Below the pieces are notes generated by a model, which ran no database searches, was not told the origin of the DNA, and was given only the letters and a program-made list of their open reading frames with translations. From VAXT01 sp963728535 (GTDB taxonomy: Bacteria; Actinomycetota; Thermoleophilia; Gaiellales; Gaiellaceae), in the NCBI GenBank assembly GCA_963728535.1, contig CAVSKK010000001.1, forward strand, positions 2,108,001-2,172,000: 64,000 bases of DNA. The letters are read 5' to 3'. Each line of letters starts with the position of its first letter. Position 1 is the first letter of the stretch. Made by a program: the position numbers and the translations under genes. Shown one piece after another: positions 27,970-36,413 of this stretch.

Positions 27970-29396
27970 GCTGGTTCCGGACGGTCGGGGCCCGGCTCAG
28001 CCTTGCGCTGCTCGTCGTCGTCCTCGGCGTCCTCGCCTTCGTCTACCTGCTCGTCGTGCCATCGCTCGAGAACCGGCTCGTAGACTCGAGAAAGGACCAG
28101 GTTGCCACGGTCGCCTCGCGGGTCGTCGATCGATTGCGCGTCGGGGATCCGCCCTCGAGCGACCTTGCGCAGGGCTTCGCGTCTGCTTCGAACACCCGCG
28201 TCGTGATCTTCCAGATCTCGGACCGGAGCCCGCTGACGCTCAGCGATCTCTTCGATGAAGGAGCAGGCGGCACGGTTGTCGGGATCGAAACGGATGCGGT
28301 CGCGGAGGCTGCGGCTCGGACCCTGACCTCCGCGCGGGGCGTCGTGGTGCGCGGCGGACAGAAGTACGCGGAGGCCGCGCAGCCGTTCGCAAGTGGGCAG
28401 GCGCAGTACGTCGTCCTCGTCTCGAGCTCTCTCGAGGACTCGTTCGCGACCGTCGACCTGGTCAAGAACCGGGTTCTGATTTCCGCGGTGATCGCCCTCG
28501 TCGCCGCGCTGCTGCTCGGTCTCGGCGGGGCGCGCATCTTCGCCCGCCGCATCCGTAACCTCGAGCGGGCGGCCGAGCGGATCGCGAATGGCAAGTTCGA
28601 CGAGCCGATCGAGGATTCGAGCCCCGACGAGCTCGGCCAACTGGCCCGCGCCTTCGATCGCATGCGCCTGCGCCTGGCCGGGCTCGAGCATGCGCGCCGC
28701 GAGTTCATCGCCAACGCCTCCCACGAGCTGCGAACCCCGCTCTTCTCGCTCGGCGGCCATCTGGAGCTGCTCCTCGACGAGGACCTCGACGATGCGACGA
28801 AGCGCGAGTTCCTGGGCCGGATGCGGGAGCAAGTCGACCGCCTGACGAAGCTCGCCGGCGAGCTGCTCGACCTCTCACGGCTCGATGCAGGGCGCCTCCG
28901 TGTCGACCGAGACCCGGTCGATCTCTCGCGCGTCGCGGAGCTTCTCGTCGAGGAGTTCGAAGCTCGTGCCCAGGGGAGCGATCATCGCCTCGAGTCCGAG
29001 ATCGACGGCGTTGCGACCGGTCTCGGCGATGAGCCGCGGATTCTCCAGGTCGGGCGCGCACTCGTCGAGAACGCACTTCGCCATACGCCGGGCGGCACCC
29101 GCGTGCGCGTGCGTACCGGTCGCGACGGCGAGCGCGTGTTCCTGCTCGTCGAGGACGACGGGCCGGGGATCGGCCCCGCGGAAGCGGTCCAGGTCTTCGA
29201 GCGTTTCTACCGCGGAGACGGCACGGGCCGGGCGTCCGGAAGCGGGCTTGGCCTCGCGATCGCCCGCGAGCTCGCGGAGGCGATGCAGGGCGAGATCGAC
29301 CTCGCGTCGGAGCCGGGCCGAACCACCTTCACCTTGTTGCTGCCTGCTGCCTCGCGCACGTCTTCTTCGCCGTTCGACTCGCTGTTGCCTGAATAG
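27966..29396 (+). CDS. Sensor histidine kinase
   Basis: This membrane kinase has 476 residues and pairs with the preceding regulator. TM1 is residues 10-35, an extracytoplasmic sensor follows to about 168, and TM2 is about 172-195. HAMP follows (RRIRNLERAAERIANGKFDE). HisKA has the phospho-His in ANASHELRTPLFSLGG. HATPase_c has the N box (LVENALRHTPGG), G1 (VEDDGPGIG) and G2 (GSGLGLAIARELAE). The HisKA sequence and gene order resemble BaeS/MtrB-like kinases. Signal unknown. Confidence 0.95.
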   Translation: MSWFRTVGARLSLALLVVVLGVLAFVYLLVVPSLENRLVDSRKDQVATVASRVVDRLRVGDPPSSDLAQGFASASNTRVVIFQISDRSPLTLSDLFDEGAGGTVVGIETDAVAEAAARTLTSARGVVVRGGQKYAEAAQPFASGQAQYVVLVSSSLEDSFATVDLVKNRVLISAVIALVAALLLGLGGARIFARRIRNLERAAERIANGKFDEPIEDSSPDELGQLARAFDRMRLRLAGLEHARREFIANASHELRTPLFSLGGHLELLLDEDLDDATKREFLGRMREQVDRLTKLAGELLDLSRLDAGRLRVDRDPVDLSRVAELLVEEFEARAQGSDHRLESEIDGVATGLGDEPRILQVGRALVENALRHTPGGTRVRVRTGRDGERVFLLVEDDGPGIGPAEAVQVFERFYRGDGTGRASGSGLGLAIARELAEAMQGEIDLASEPGRTTFTLLLPAASRTSSSPFDSLLPE

Positions 29397-29447
29397 ACAA
29401 CAGATCGGCTGAGGTTCATTTCCGACAAAGCTGGCTACAGTCTGTAA

Positions 29448-30662
29448 ATGCGAAGAAGCGCACCGCTCGTCCTCGTCGTCCTCGCCGCAGCACTTCTCGG
29501 CGGTTCGCTCTCGCTCCTGGGGGCGAAGCTGACGGGGCTCGCGGGAGGCGCTACGACCACGGTCTACGTGCCGCGAGATGCACGAGATCTTGGAGCCGGC
29601 CCCAACGAGCCGGTCTCTGCGAGCGCCCGCCCGCTGGTCGGCAACGGCTTCGACCCGGCCCGGATCTACGCGGCCCGCTCGCCGGGCGTCGTCACCGTCT
29701 ACGCGTTCTTCGACAAGAACGACCCCCACGGGGCGCAAGGCTCAGGCTTCGTCGTCTCGGAGAGCGGTTACATCCTCACGAGCGCTCACGTGGTCACCAA
29801 TGCGGGTGAGAGTGACTCGGCCAAGACGACCGAGGCGAGCAGGGTCTTCGTCGGGTTCAAGGACGAAGATCGGGCCAAGGCCGAGATCGTCGGCTGGGAC
29901 GTCTACGACGACGTCGCCCTCCTGCGCGTGGCGCCGGACGCTCACGTGCTTTCGCCCGTGCCGCTCGGTGATTCGTCGCAGGTCCGGGCGGGAGACCCGG
30001 TCGCCGCGATGGGCAGCCCGTTCGGGAACGAGGACTCGGTCGCGGTCGGTGTCGTCTCGGCGACGCGGCGCTCGATCATGTCGCTGACCTCGCTCTACAA
30101 GGTCGTGGACGCGATTCAGATCGATGCGCCGATCACGCACGGAAACTCGGGTGGGCCGCTCTTCGACGCACGCGGGCGCGTGATCGGGATCAACGCGCAG
30201 ATCCGCACGGACAGCGGCACCGCCGAGGGCGTCGGTTTCGCGATCCCGATCAACGCGGCGCAGCGGTCGATGCGTCAGCTGGCCGCCGTGGGCCACGTCG
30301 TCTATGCCTACCTCGGCGTGACGACCGAGACACTGACTCCCACCCTGGCGCGCCATCTGGGCTACGACGTCTCACGCGGCGCCATCCTCAGCACGGTGCG
30401 CGACGACAGCCCCGCCGATCGAGCCGGCCTTCGCGGGGGGAGCGAAGCCGAGACGTTCAACGGCCAGACGTTCTCGCGGGGCGGCGATCTGATCGTTGCA
30501 ATCGACGGTCAGACCGTTCGGGGCGCCGACGACGTCGTTCGGCAGGTGGCCGCGAGGCTTCCGGGCGAGCTTGCGTCGCTCACGATCGTCCGGGACGGTG
30601 AACGCCGGGTCGTGCGCGTGCGCCTCGGCTCGCGGCCCGCGGCGCCTGAGACGAGTCGTTGA
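29448..30662 (+). CDS. HtrA/DegP-type serine protease with PDZ domain
   Basis: This 404-residue envelope protease has an N-terminal signal-anchor (residues 5-30). The trypsin-like domain has the catalytic triad: His in ILTSAHVVTNA, Asp in VYDDVALLRV, and Ser in THGNSGGPLFDARG. One PDZ domain spans about 285-390 (AYLGVTTETLTP, GAILSTVRDDSPADRAGLRGG). It lies 51 bases after the sensor kinase gene, so it is a likely output of that two-component system in protein quality control. TACAGT near 29436 might be a -10 of its own promoter. Confidence 0.94.
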   Translation: MRRSAPLVLVVLAAALLGGSLSLLGAKLTGLAGGATTTVYVPRDARDLGAGPNEPVSASARPLVGNGFDPARIYAARSPGVVTVYAFFDKNDPHGAQGSGFVVSESGYILTSAHVVTNAGESDSAKTTEASRVFVGFKDEDRAKAEIVGWDVYDDVALLRVAPDAHVLSPVPLGDSSQVRAGDPVAAMGSPFGNEDSVAVGVVSATRRSIMSLTSLYKVVDAIQIDAPITHGNSGGPLFDARGRVIGINAQIRTDSGTAEGVGFAIPINAAQRSMRQLAAVGHVVYAYLGVTTETLTPTLARHLGYDVSRGAILSTVRDDSPADRAGLRGGSEAETFNGQTFSRGGDLIVAIDGQTVRGADDVVRQVAARLPGELASLTIVRDGERRVVRVRLGSRPAAPETSR

Positions 30663-30676
30663 GCGGCATGCATTTG

Positions 30677-30700
30677 GTTAGGAAGCCGGGGCCGGGGTAA
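30677..30700 (+). promoter_or_regulatory. Sigma-B-type promoter candidate
   Basis: GTTAGG (30677-30682) and GGGTAA (30695-30700) are separated by 12 bases, close to the GTTTAA-N12-14-GGGTAT consensus of the sigma-B/sigma-F group. It lies 20 bases before an RsbW-type gene, which is the kind of gene such promoters autoregulate. No sigma-B gene lies in the window. Confidence 0.45.
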
Positions 30701-30719
30701 ACGAAGCCCGAGCGAGTCA

Positions 30720-31166
30720 ATGTCTGCATACGCACAATCTGCGGAGAACGTGGGTGACGGGCCCACCGTTCGGCTGACCATTCCGGCCAAGCCCGAGTAC
30801 ATCACCCTCGTCCGCCTGGCCCTGAGCGGCCTGTCCCGCCTGCGCCCGCTGAGCGAGGAGACTCTCGGCGATCTCAAGCTCGCCGTCACCGAAGCCTGCT
30901 CGAACTCCGTTCGGCACGGATACGGAGACGCCGGCGAGGGAACCGTCGAGATCCTCTATGAGCTGCTGCCGGACCGGTTCGTCGTGGAGGTAGCCGACGA
31001 CGGTCCCGGCTTCGACGCCCAGGGAGACCGGGTCAACGAAGAGGATCTCGAGGAGGGCGGCCTCGGCATCGCGATCATCAAGGCCGTCTCGGACGAGTTC
31101 GAGGCCGGCGAGCGGAGCCACGGCCACGGCTCGCGGCTCCGTTTTGTGAAGTTCCTCGACAACTAG
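30720..31166 (+). CDS. RsbW-like anti-sigma factor / Ser kinase
   Basis: This 148-residue GHKL-fold protein has the N box LAVTEACSNSVRHGY, the G1 box VEVADDGPGF and the G2 region EEGGLGIAIIKAVSDEF. Small single-domain proteins of this type bind and hold sigma-B-like factors and phosphorylate STAS antagonists. No STAS partner or sigma factor is adjacent, so the partner is encoded elsewhere. A sigma-B-like promoter lies just upstream. Confidence 0.88.
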   Translation: MSAYAQSAENVGDGPTVRLTIPAKPEYITLVRLALSGLSRLRPLSEETLGDLKLAVTEACSNSVRHGYGDAGEGTVEILYELLPDRFVVEVADDGPGFDAQGDRVNEEDLEEGGLGIAIIKAVSDEFEAGERSHGHGSRLRFVKFLDN

Positions 31167-31176
31167 CCGCCCGGCC

Positions 31177-31208
31177 TGGGTATCGTGCGCAGCCGCCTGG
31201 AATACCCA
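31177..31208. repeat. Inverted repeat ending at the treT start codon
   Basis: TGGGTAT (31177-31183) and ATACCCA (31202-31208) are perfect inverted arms around 18 bases. The second arm ends on the A of the ATG. As RNA it could hide the start codon; as DNA it could be a repressor site. The first arm contains GGGTAT, a sigma-B -10-like hexamer. Confidence 0.4.
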
Positions 31209-32503
31209 TGCTCCAGCTCGTAGACGTCGGAAAGAAGTCGATCGCGGACTATGCGTCGCTCGCTTCGCGTGGGGTGATGGACGAGATCCGCAGGCTCGCG
31301 GAGCCGCTGGCGGGAAAGCGCGTTGTTCACCTGTCCGCGACGGCGTTCGGCGGCGGCGTCGCCGAGATCAACTACGCGCTCGTGCCCCTGATGAAGGACG
31401 TCGGGCTCGAGGTCGAGTGGCGGATCATCAATGGCGACGACGAGTTCTTCGGTGTCACGAAGGCGATCCACAACGCCCTCCAGGGCGACCCGCACGGTCT
31501 GACGAAGGCGCAGGAAGAGATCTTCCGCCGCTACAACGCGATGAACGCCGAGGAGTTCGAGGACGACTACGACTTCGTGCTCGTCCACGATCCGCAGCCG
31601 GCGGCGATGATCGAGCACTTTCCGGACTCCGCGGCGAGTTGGATCTGGCGCTGTCACATCGACCTCTCGTCACCGAACCGCTCCGTCCTCGACTTCCTCG
31701 CTCCTTCGCTCGAGCGCTACGACGCCTCGATCTTCCACATGCCTCAGTACGTTCCGCAGCAGGTCCAGTTGCGAGAGGCCTTCATCTGGCCGCCCGCGAT
31801 CGATCCCCTGACGCCGAAGAACATGGCTCTCTCCGGCGAGGACGCCGCGTATGTCGTCGACCAGTTCGGCATCCATCTGGAGCGCCCCCTGCTGACGCAG
31901 ATCTCGCGCTTCGACCCGTGGAAGGACCCGCTCGGCGTGATCGACGCGTACAAGCTGGTCAAGCAGACTCATCCGAACGTGCAGCTCGCGCTCGTGGGCT
32001 CGATGGCCCATGACGATCCCGAGGGATGGGACTACTACAACCGCACGGTCGCCCACGCTGCCGGCGACCCCGACATCTTCATTCTCTCGAACCTCAACAA
32101 CATCGGTTCCGTCGAGGTAAACGCCTTCCAGGTGCACTCTGCCGCCGTCATCCAGAAGTCGATTCGCGAAGGCTTCGGATTGACCGTGACCGAGGCGCTC
32201 TGGAAGGGGCGGCCGATGGTCGGGGGCCGCGCCGGCGGGATTCCGACGCAGATCCGAGAGGGCGAGACGGGATGGCTCGTCGATTCCCCGGAGGAGTGCG
32301 CAGACGCGTGCCGCGAGATCCTCGACGGCCCTGCCGCGGCAGCGAGTCGCGGGCGGCGCGGGAAGGAGGACGTGCGTCACCGCTTCCTCATGCCGCGCCT
32401 GCTGCGTGACTGGCTGGCGCTGTTCAACCGCCTCGACGGCAACGATGTCGGCGAGACCGGGCTCGTCACCGCCGCAACCGCTACACAACCGGTAGAGCGC
32501 TAG
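31208..32503 (+). CDS. treT: Trehalose synthase, glycosyltransferring (TreT-like, GT4)
   Basis: TreT joins an NDP-glucose and glucose to give trehalose. The protein has 431 residues. Family motifs include HLSATAFGGGVAEINYALVP, EWRIINGDDEFFGVTK, DFVLVHDPQPAAM, SWIWRCHIDLSSPN and YVPQQVQLREAF. The GT-B donor domain has QISRFDPWKDPLGVIDAYKL, QKSIREGFGLTVTEALWKG and GGIPTQIREGETGWLV. It is followed eleven bases later by a GT20 gene. Trehalose as a stress solute fits the adjacent sigma-B-like regulator. Trehalose phosphorylase is a close alternative. Confidence 0.88.
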   Translation: MLQLVDVGKKSIADYASLASRGVMDEIRRLAEPLAGKRVVHLSATAFGGGVAEINYALVPLMKDVGLEVEWRIINGDDEFFGVTKAIHNALQGDPHGLTKAQEEIFRRYNAMNAEEFEDDYDFVLVHDPQPAAMIEHFPDSAASWIWRCHIDLSSPNRSVLDFLAPSLERYDASIFHMPQYVPQQVQLREAFIWPPAIDPLTPKNMALSGEDAAYVVDQFGIHLERPLLTQISRFDPWKDPLGVIDAYKLVKQTHPNVQLALVGSMAHDDPEGWDYYNRTVAHAAGDPDIFILSNLNNIGSVEVNAFQVHSAAVIQKSIREGFGLTVTEALWKGRPMVGGRAGGIPTQIREGETGWLVDSPEECADACREILDGPAAAASRGRRGKEDVRHRFLMPRLLRDWLALFNRLDGNDVGETGLVTAATATQPVER

Positions 32504-32514
32504 GGTCCCGCCCG

Positions 32515-33987
32515 ATGGTTGAGCGCCGACGGCTGATTGTCGTCTCGAACCGCGGTCCCGCCTCGTTCTCACTCGACGAAGACGGCAAACGCGTTGCCCG
32601 GCGCGGTGGCGGCGGGCTCGTCACTGCCCTGCGCAGCCTGGTCGCCCATCACGACGTGACGTGGATCGCGAGCGCGATGACCGACGAGGACCGCGCCGTC
32701 GTCGTCGAGACAGGCGGCGAGGCGGTCGAAGAGGTTGCGCGCGACGGATCGCCGTACCGCTTGCGCCTCGTTGCTCACGACCCCGCGGCCTACGACTGGT
32801 TCTACAACGTCGTTGCGAATCCGACGCTCTGGTTTCTCCAGCACTATCTCTGGGGGCTCGCCTACGCCCCGGACATCGACCAGGGCCTTTATCACGCCTG
32901 GGACGGGGGCTACGTTCCCGTCAACCGGGCCTTCGCGGACGCGGCGCTCGCCGAGCTCGAGGACCAACCCGACGCGGCGGTGTTCTTCCACGACTACCAC
33001 CTGTATCTGGCGCCGCGGTACGTCCGGGAAGCCCGGCCGGACGTGCCCCTGGCCCACTTCGTGCACATCCCCTGGCCCGGGCCGAACATCTGGCGGGTGC
33101 TGCCGGAGCCGATCCGGACGGCGCTCCATGAGGGCCTGCTCGCAAACGACGTGCTCGGCTTCCATGCGCAGCGCTGGTGCCGGAGCTTCCTGCGGTCGAG
33201 CGGTGACCTGCTCGGCGCTGACTGTGACTTCGAGGAGAGCGTTGTCAGGCGCGGCAACGGACGAACCTTTGTCGCTGCGCGGCCAATCTCGGTCGAGGCC
33301 GCCGAGTTCGAGGAGCTCGCGTTGAGCGAGCCGGTCCTGGGGTTCGAAGCCGACCTCGAGTCGCGACGACCGGAATTCCTCATCTTGCGCGTTGACCGCA
33401 CCGACCCGTCCAAGAACGTCGTGCGCGGCTTCCGGGCGTTCGAGTTCTACCTCGCCACACACCCTGAGATGCACGGGCGGGTTGGGATGCTCGCGCTCCT
33501 CGACCCCTCGCGGCAGGACATTCCGGAGTACGCGGAGTACCTGGGCGCCATCCAGCGCGCCGCGCGGGTCGTCAACGACCGATTTCAGCGCGACGGCTGG
33601 ACGCCCGTCGATCTCCGCATCGAGGACAACTTCCCACTGACGGTGGCCGCCTACAAGCAGTACGACGTGCTGCTCGTGAACGCCATCTACGACGGGCTCA
33701 ACCTCGTCGCCAAGGAAGGGCCGCTCGTCAACGAGCGCGACGGCGTCCTGATCCTCTCGGAGAACGCCGGCGCGCACGAGGAGCTGGGGCCCTGGGCGCT
33801 GTCCGTCAATCCGTTCGACATCGAAGCTCAGGCGCAGGCGATCCACGCGGCGATCGAGATGCCGCGCGAGGAGCGCCGTGCCCGGCTGGAGGCGACCCGC
33901 GACCACGTCCGGGCCCACCACCTTGCTGCCTGGCTCGAGGGGCTGCTCGAGGATCTCGACCGCTGGTCTGCTCGGGCGGCGACGTGA
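32515..33987 (+). CDS. GT20 family glycosyltransferase, trehalose-6-phosphate synthase-like but divergent
   Basis: This 490-residue GT-B enzyme of the OtsA family begins RLIVVSNRGPASF and has GGGGLVTALRSL, FHDYHLYLAP, HIPWPGPNIWRVLP, DRTDPSKNVVRGFRAFE, VNAIYDGLNLVAKEG and ENAGAHEELG. OtsA would normally read LDYIKGI, RDGMNLV and SEFAGA at these places, so acceptor specificity may differ (glucosylglycerol-phosphate synthase is a related possibility). No OtsB phosphatase gene is near. Its stop overlaps moaC by four bases. Confidence 0.82.
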   Translation: MVERRRLIVVSNRGPASFSLDEDGKRVARRGGGGLVTALRSLVAHHDVTWIASAMTDEDRAVVVETGGEAVEEVARDGSPYRLRLVAHDPAAYDWFYNVVANPTLWFLQHYLWGLAYAPDIDQGLYHAWDGGYVPVNRAFADAALAELEDQPDAAVFFHDYHLYLAPRYVREARPDVPLAHFVHIPWPGPNIWRVLPEPIRTALHEGLLANDVLGFHAQRWCRSFLRSSGDLLGADCDFEESVVRRGNGRTFVAARPISVEAAEFEELALSEPVLGFEADLESRRPEFLILRVDRTDPSKNVVRGFRAFEFYLATHPEMHGRVGMLALLDPSRQDIPEYAEYLGAIQRAARVVNDRFQRDGWTPVDLRIEDNFPLTVAAYKQYDVLLVNAIYDGLNLVAKEGPLVNERDGVLILSENAGAHEELGPWALSVNPFDIEAQAQAIHAAIEMPREERRARLEATRDHVRAHHLAAWLEGLLEDLDRWSARAAT

Positions 33988-34430
33988 GCGACCTTTCTCA
34001 TATCGACGAGTCCGGCGGCGTGCGGATGGTCGACGTGGGGGGCAAGGCGCTCTCGCGGCGGCGGGCGGTCGCGCACGCGAGCCTCCGCATGGCGCCTGCG
34101 ACGGCGCAGCGTCTGCGTGAGCTCCCGAAGGGGGACGCCCTCGCGACCGCGCAAGTCGCCGGGATCATGGCTGCGAAGCGGACGAGTGAGCTCATCCCGC
34201 TCTGCCACCCGCTTCCGCTGACGCATGTCGATGTCGTGCTCTCCGTCGAGGCCGGGTCGGTCGAGATCACGGCGTCCGCGGAGACGACCGCGCAGACCGG
34301 GGTCGAGATGGAGGCGTTGGTGGGCGCGACCGTCGCGGCCTTGACGGTGTACGACATGGCGAAGGCGGTCGACGACGGAATGGAGCTGACCGAGGTGCGC
34401 CTCGTCGAGAAGACGAAGGAGCCGGCGTGA
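33984..34430 (+). CDS. moaC: Cyclic pyranopterin monophosphate synthase MoaC
   Basis: This enzyme converts 3',8-cyclo-GTP to cyclic pyranopterin monophosphate in molybdenum cofactor synthesis. It has 148 residues. Conserved motifs are MVDVGGKALSRRRAVA, KGDALATAQVAGIMAAKRT, LIPLCHPLPLTHVDV and GVEMEALVGATVAALTVYDM, including the catalytic Lys of the C-terminal DMAKAVD. The GTG start overlaps the GT20 stop and the stop overlaps mogA. Confidence 0.96.
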   Translation: MSDLSHIDESGGVRMVDVGGKALSRRRAVAHASLRMAPATAQRLRELPKGDALATAQVAGIMAAKRTSELIPLCHPLPLTHVDVVLSVEAGSVEITASAETTAQTGVEMEALVGATVAALTVYDMAKAVDDGMELTEVRLVEKTKEPA

Positions 34431-34906
34431 AGGCCGCCGTCTTGACCGTGTCCGACGGCGTGGACATGGGCACGCGCGAGGATGCGAGCGGTGACCTCCT
34501 CGAGGAGCTGCTGAGCGGTGAGGGTTACGAGGTCGTCCGGCGCGTCGTGCCCGACGAGCGGGACTCGATTGCCGAGGCGATCGAGGAGCTGGCGGGCGAG
34601 GCAAGGCTCGTCTTGACGACCGGCGGGACAGGTCTCGGCCCGCGGGACGTGACGCCGGAGGCGACGATGACCGTCCTCGAGCGCCTCGCTCCGGGCATCG
34701 CCGAGGCGATTCGCGCCGACTCGATCGCGAAGACGCCGCACGCGCTGCTCTCCCGTGGGGTCGCAGGCGTACGAGGTCGGACGCTCGTCGTCAACCTGCC
34801 CGGCTCGACCGGTGGCTGCCGCGACGGGTTCGCGGTCCTGCAGCCGGCGCTCGAGCACGCGCTTCGGCTGCTGGCGGGCGAGGAGACCGCCCACCGCCAG
34901 ACGTGA
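34427..34906 (+). CDS. mogA: Molybdopterin adenylyltransferase (MogA/MoaB family)
   Basis: This enzyme adenylates molybdopterin before MoeA loads molybdate. It has 159 residues. The MoCF fold is clear: VLTVSDGVDMGTREDASG, TTGGTGLGPRDVTPEAT and LVVNLPGSTGGCRDGF. Coupled by four-base overlaps to moaC before and the UbiA gene after. The mogA versus moaB name cannot be settled from sequence. Confidence 0.94.
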   Translation: MKAAVLTVSDGVDMGTREDASGDLLEELLSGEGYEVVRRVVPDERDSIAEAIEELAGEARLVLTTGGTGLGPRDVTPEATMTVLERLAPGIAEAIRADSIAKTPHALLSRGVAGVRGRTLVVNLPGSTGGCRDGFAVLQPALEHALRLLAGEETAHRQT

Positions 34907-35757
34907 TCGCCGCGGAGTATCCAAAGCGGTTCGCCTCGCTCGTGAAGATCGAGCACACGGTCTTCGCGCTTCCGTTCGCCTACGTGGGCGCGTTTCTCGC
35001 CGTCGACGGCGTGCCGAGCGCGCACGATCTCCTCTGGATCACGGTCGCGATGGTCGGCGCCCGCTCGCTGGCGATGGGGCTGAACCGGCTGATTGACGCG
35101 GGCATCGACGCCCGCAATCCGCGCACCGCGACCCGGGAGCTTCCCGCCGGACGGCTGACCGCGTGGCAGGTCGCCGTCTTCTGCGCCGTGTCGCTTGCGA
35201 TCTTCCTGCTCGCCGTCTACCAGCTCGACCCGGTCGTGCGCTGGCTGTGGCCGATCCCGGTCGCGGGCTTTGTGATCTACCCGTATCTGAAGCGCTTCAC
35301 CTGGCTCTCGCACCTCTGGCTCGGAGCGGTGGACGGCCTCGCACCGGTCGGCGCCTGGGTCGCGATCACGGGCGAGCTGCCCTGGCAGGCGTGGGCGCTC
35401 GGAGGGGCCGTCGCCTGCTGGGTGGCGGGGTTCGACCACTTCTACTCGCTCCTCGACGCGGATGTCGACCGCCGTGAGGGGCTGCACTCGGTGACGACGA
35501 GATTCGGAGAAGGCGGCGCGTTCTGGGGCGCGCGACTGCTCCATGTCCTGACCGTCGCGCTCCTCGTCGCTGCGGGCCTCGGCCTTGACGTCGGCGCCTT
35601 CTACTGGCTCGGCGTCGTGGGAGTCGCCGCGCTCCTTCTCTACGAGCACTCCCTCGTGCGACCGGGAGACCTGCGCCGCCTCGACACCGCGTTCTTCACG
35701 ATGAACGGCGTCATCAGCGTGGGCTTCTTCGCGTTCGTCCTGGCCGACTCGCTGTAA
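34903..35757 (+). CDS. UbiA-family prenyltransferase (MqnP/UbiA-like)
   Basis: This integral membrane enzyme has 284 residues and about eight spans and attaches a polyprenyl chain to an aromatic acceptor. The two Asp-rich motifs are MGLNRLIDAGIDARNPRT and YSLLDADVDRREGLHS. The N-terminus RFASLVKIEHTVFALPFAY matches the menaquinone-pathway group linked with the futalosine route (MqnP). GTG start overlaps mogA. No other menaquinone genes are here, so the pathway assignment is inferred. Confidence 0.88.
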   Translation: MIAAEYPKRFASLVKIEHTVFALPFAYVGAFLAVDGVPSAHDLLWITVAMVGARSLAMGLNRLIDAGIDARNPRTATRELPAGRLTAWQVAVFCAVSLAIFLLAVYQLDPVVRWLWPIPVAGFVIYPYLKRFTWLSHLWLGAVDGLAPVGAWVAITGELPWQAWALGGAVACWVAGFDHFYSLLDADVDRREGLHSVTTRFGEGGAFWGARLLHVLTVALLVAAGLGLDVGAFYWLGVVGVAALLLYEHSLVRPGDLRRLDTAFFTMNGVISVGFFAFVLADSL

Positions 35758-35763
35758 CGAACA

Positions 35764-35786
35764 TGTCCGGTGTCAGACGCCGGACA
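35764..35786. repeat. Palindromic extragenic repeat, copy 1
   Basis: TGTCCGG-TGTCAGACG-CCGGACA: perfect 7-bp arms. A second, slightly degraded copy starts 95 bases later in the same orientation. Such units are often mobilised by REP-associated transposases; none is in the window. Confidence 0.6.
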
Positions 35787-35858
35787 CGGCCGGTGGGGAC
35801 AAACCTCTCGAGCCAAAGATGCTGCAAGCCAGGCGCTTCAGATCCCGAGCAACGGCCA

Positions 35859-35881
35859 TGTCCGGTGTCTGACGCTGGACA
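35859..35881. repeat. Palindromic extragenic repeat, copy 2
   Basis: TGTCCGG-TGTCTGACG-CTGGACA: same unit as the copy at 35764, with two changes, one of which breaks an arm pair. The first twelve bases (ATGTCCGGTGTC) are identical in both copies. Confidence 0.6.
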
Positions 35882-35904
35882 GGGCTGTTCGAGTCAGCGC
35901 ACGG

Positions 35905-36378
35905 TCATTCGAGTTCGACGATCAGTTCCTGGCCGTCGTAAAAGCCTTCGCCGTCGGCCTGGATAATCCCGCCGTTGTGCTCGACGAAGAAGAGCATGAA
36001 CTCACCGGCTGCGTCGTAACCGTCGTCCTCAAAGTCAACGGTTGGAATCTGATTGGCGACGATGAAAGTCGTGCGCTCGAGCCGGCTTAGGACATTCCGT
36101 CGATGGGGCGTGTCCGGCACGTCGGCGAGGAGCTCGGTGAACTCTTCAACCTCCTCTTTGGCATCTGAGTCGCTGGTGTGGTTGACCTCGGCGAGGAATG
36201 GAGTCTTCCCCTGCCGATAGCCGATCGCGGCTTGCTCCCAGGAGACCGACGCTGGGTCCACGTTGGGCACGCGATCGTCGATCCACAGCCTTGTCCCGCG
36301 GCGTGAGACCCAGTCGAAGATGTCGTCGAGTGCTGGAGGAGATCCGCTCGTGCAAAAGACCCTCATCAAGTAGGCCAT
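35905..36378 (-). CDS. Hypothetical protein in a lower-GC island
   Basis: A 157-residue protein if ATG 36378 is used (MAYLMRVFCTSGSPPALDD); ATG 36366 is another option. Content: FDWVSRRGTRLWIDDRVPN, an acidic middle (DSDAKEEVEEFTELLADV), and a C-terminus with FFVEHNGGIIQADGEGFYDG. No signal peptide or span, and I do not recognise a family. Base composition is visibly less GC-rich than the neighbours, and palindromic repeats lie on its 3' side, suggesting acquired DNA. Confidence 0.6.
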   Translation of the reverse strand: MAYLMRVFCTSGSPPALDDIFDWVSRRGTRLWIDDRVPNVDPASVSWEQAAIGYRQGKTPFLAEVNHTSDSDAKEEVEEFTELLADVPDTPHRRNVLSRLERTTFIVANQIPTVDFEDDGYDAAGEFMLFFVEHNGGIIQADGEGFYDGQELIVELE

Positions 36379-36413
36379 CTTGGCGCCAAGTCTTGCACTC
36401 TCGCCGACTCGCT

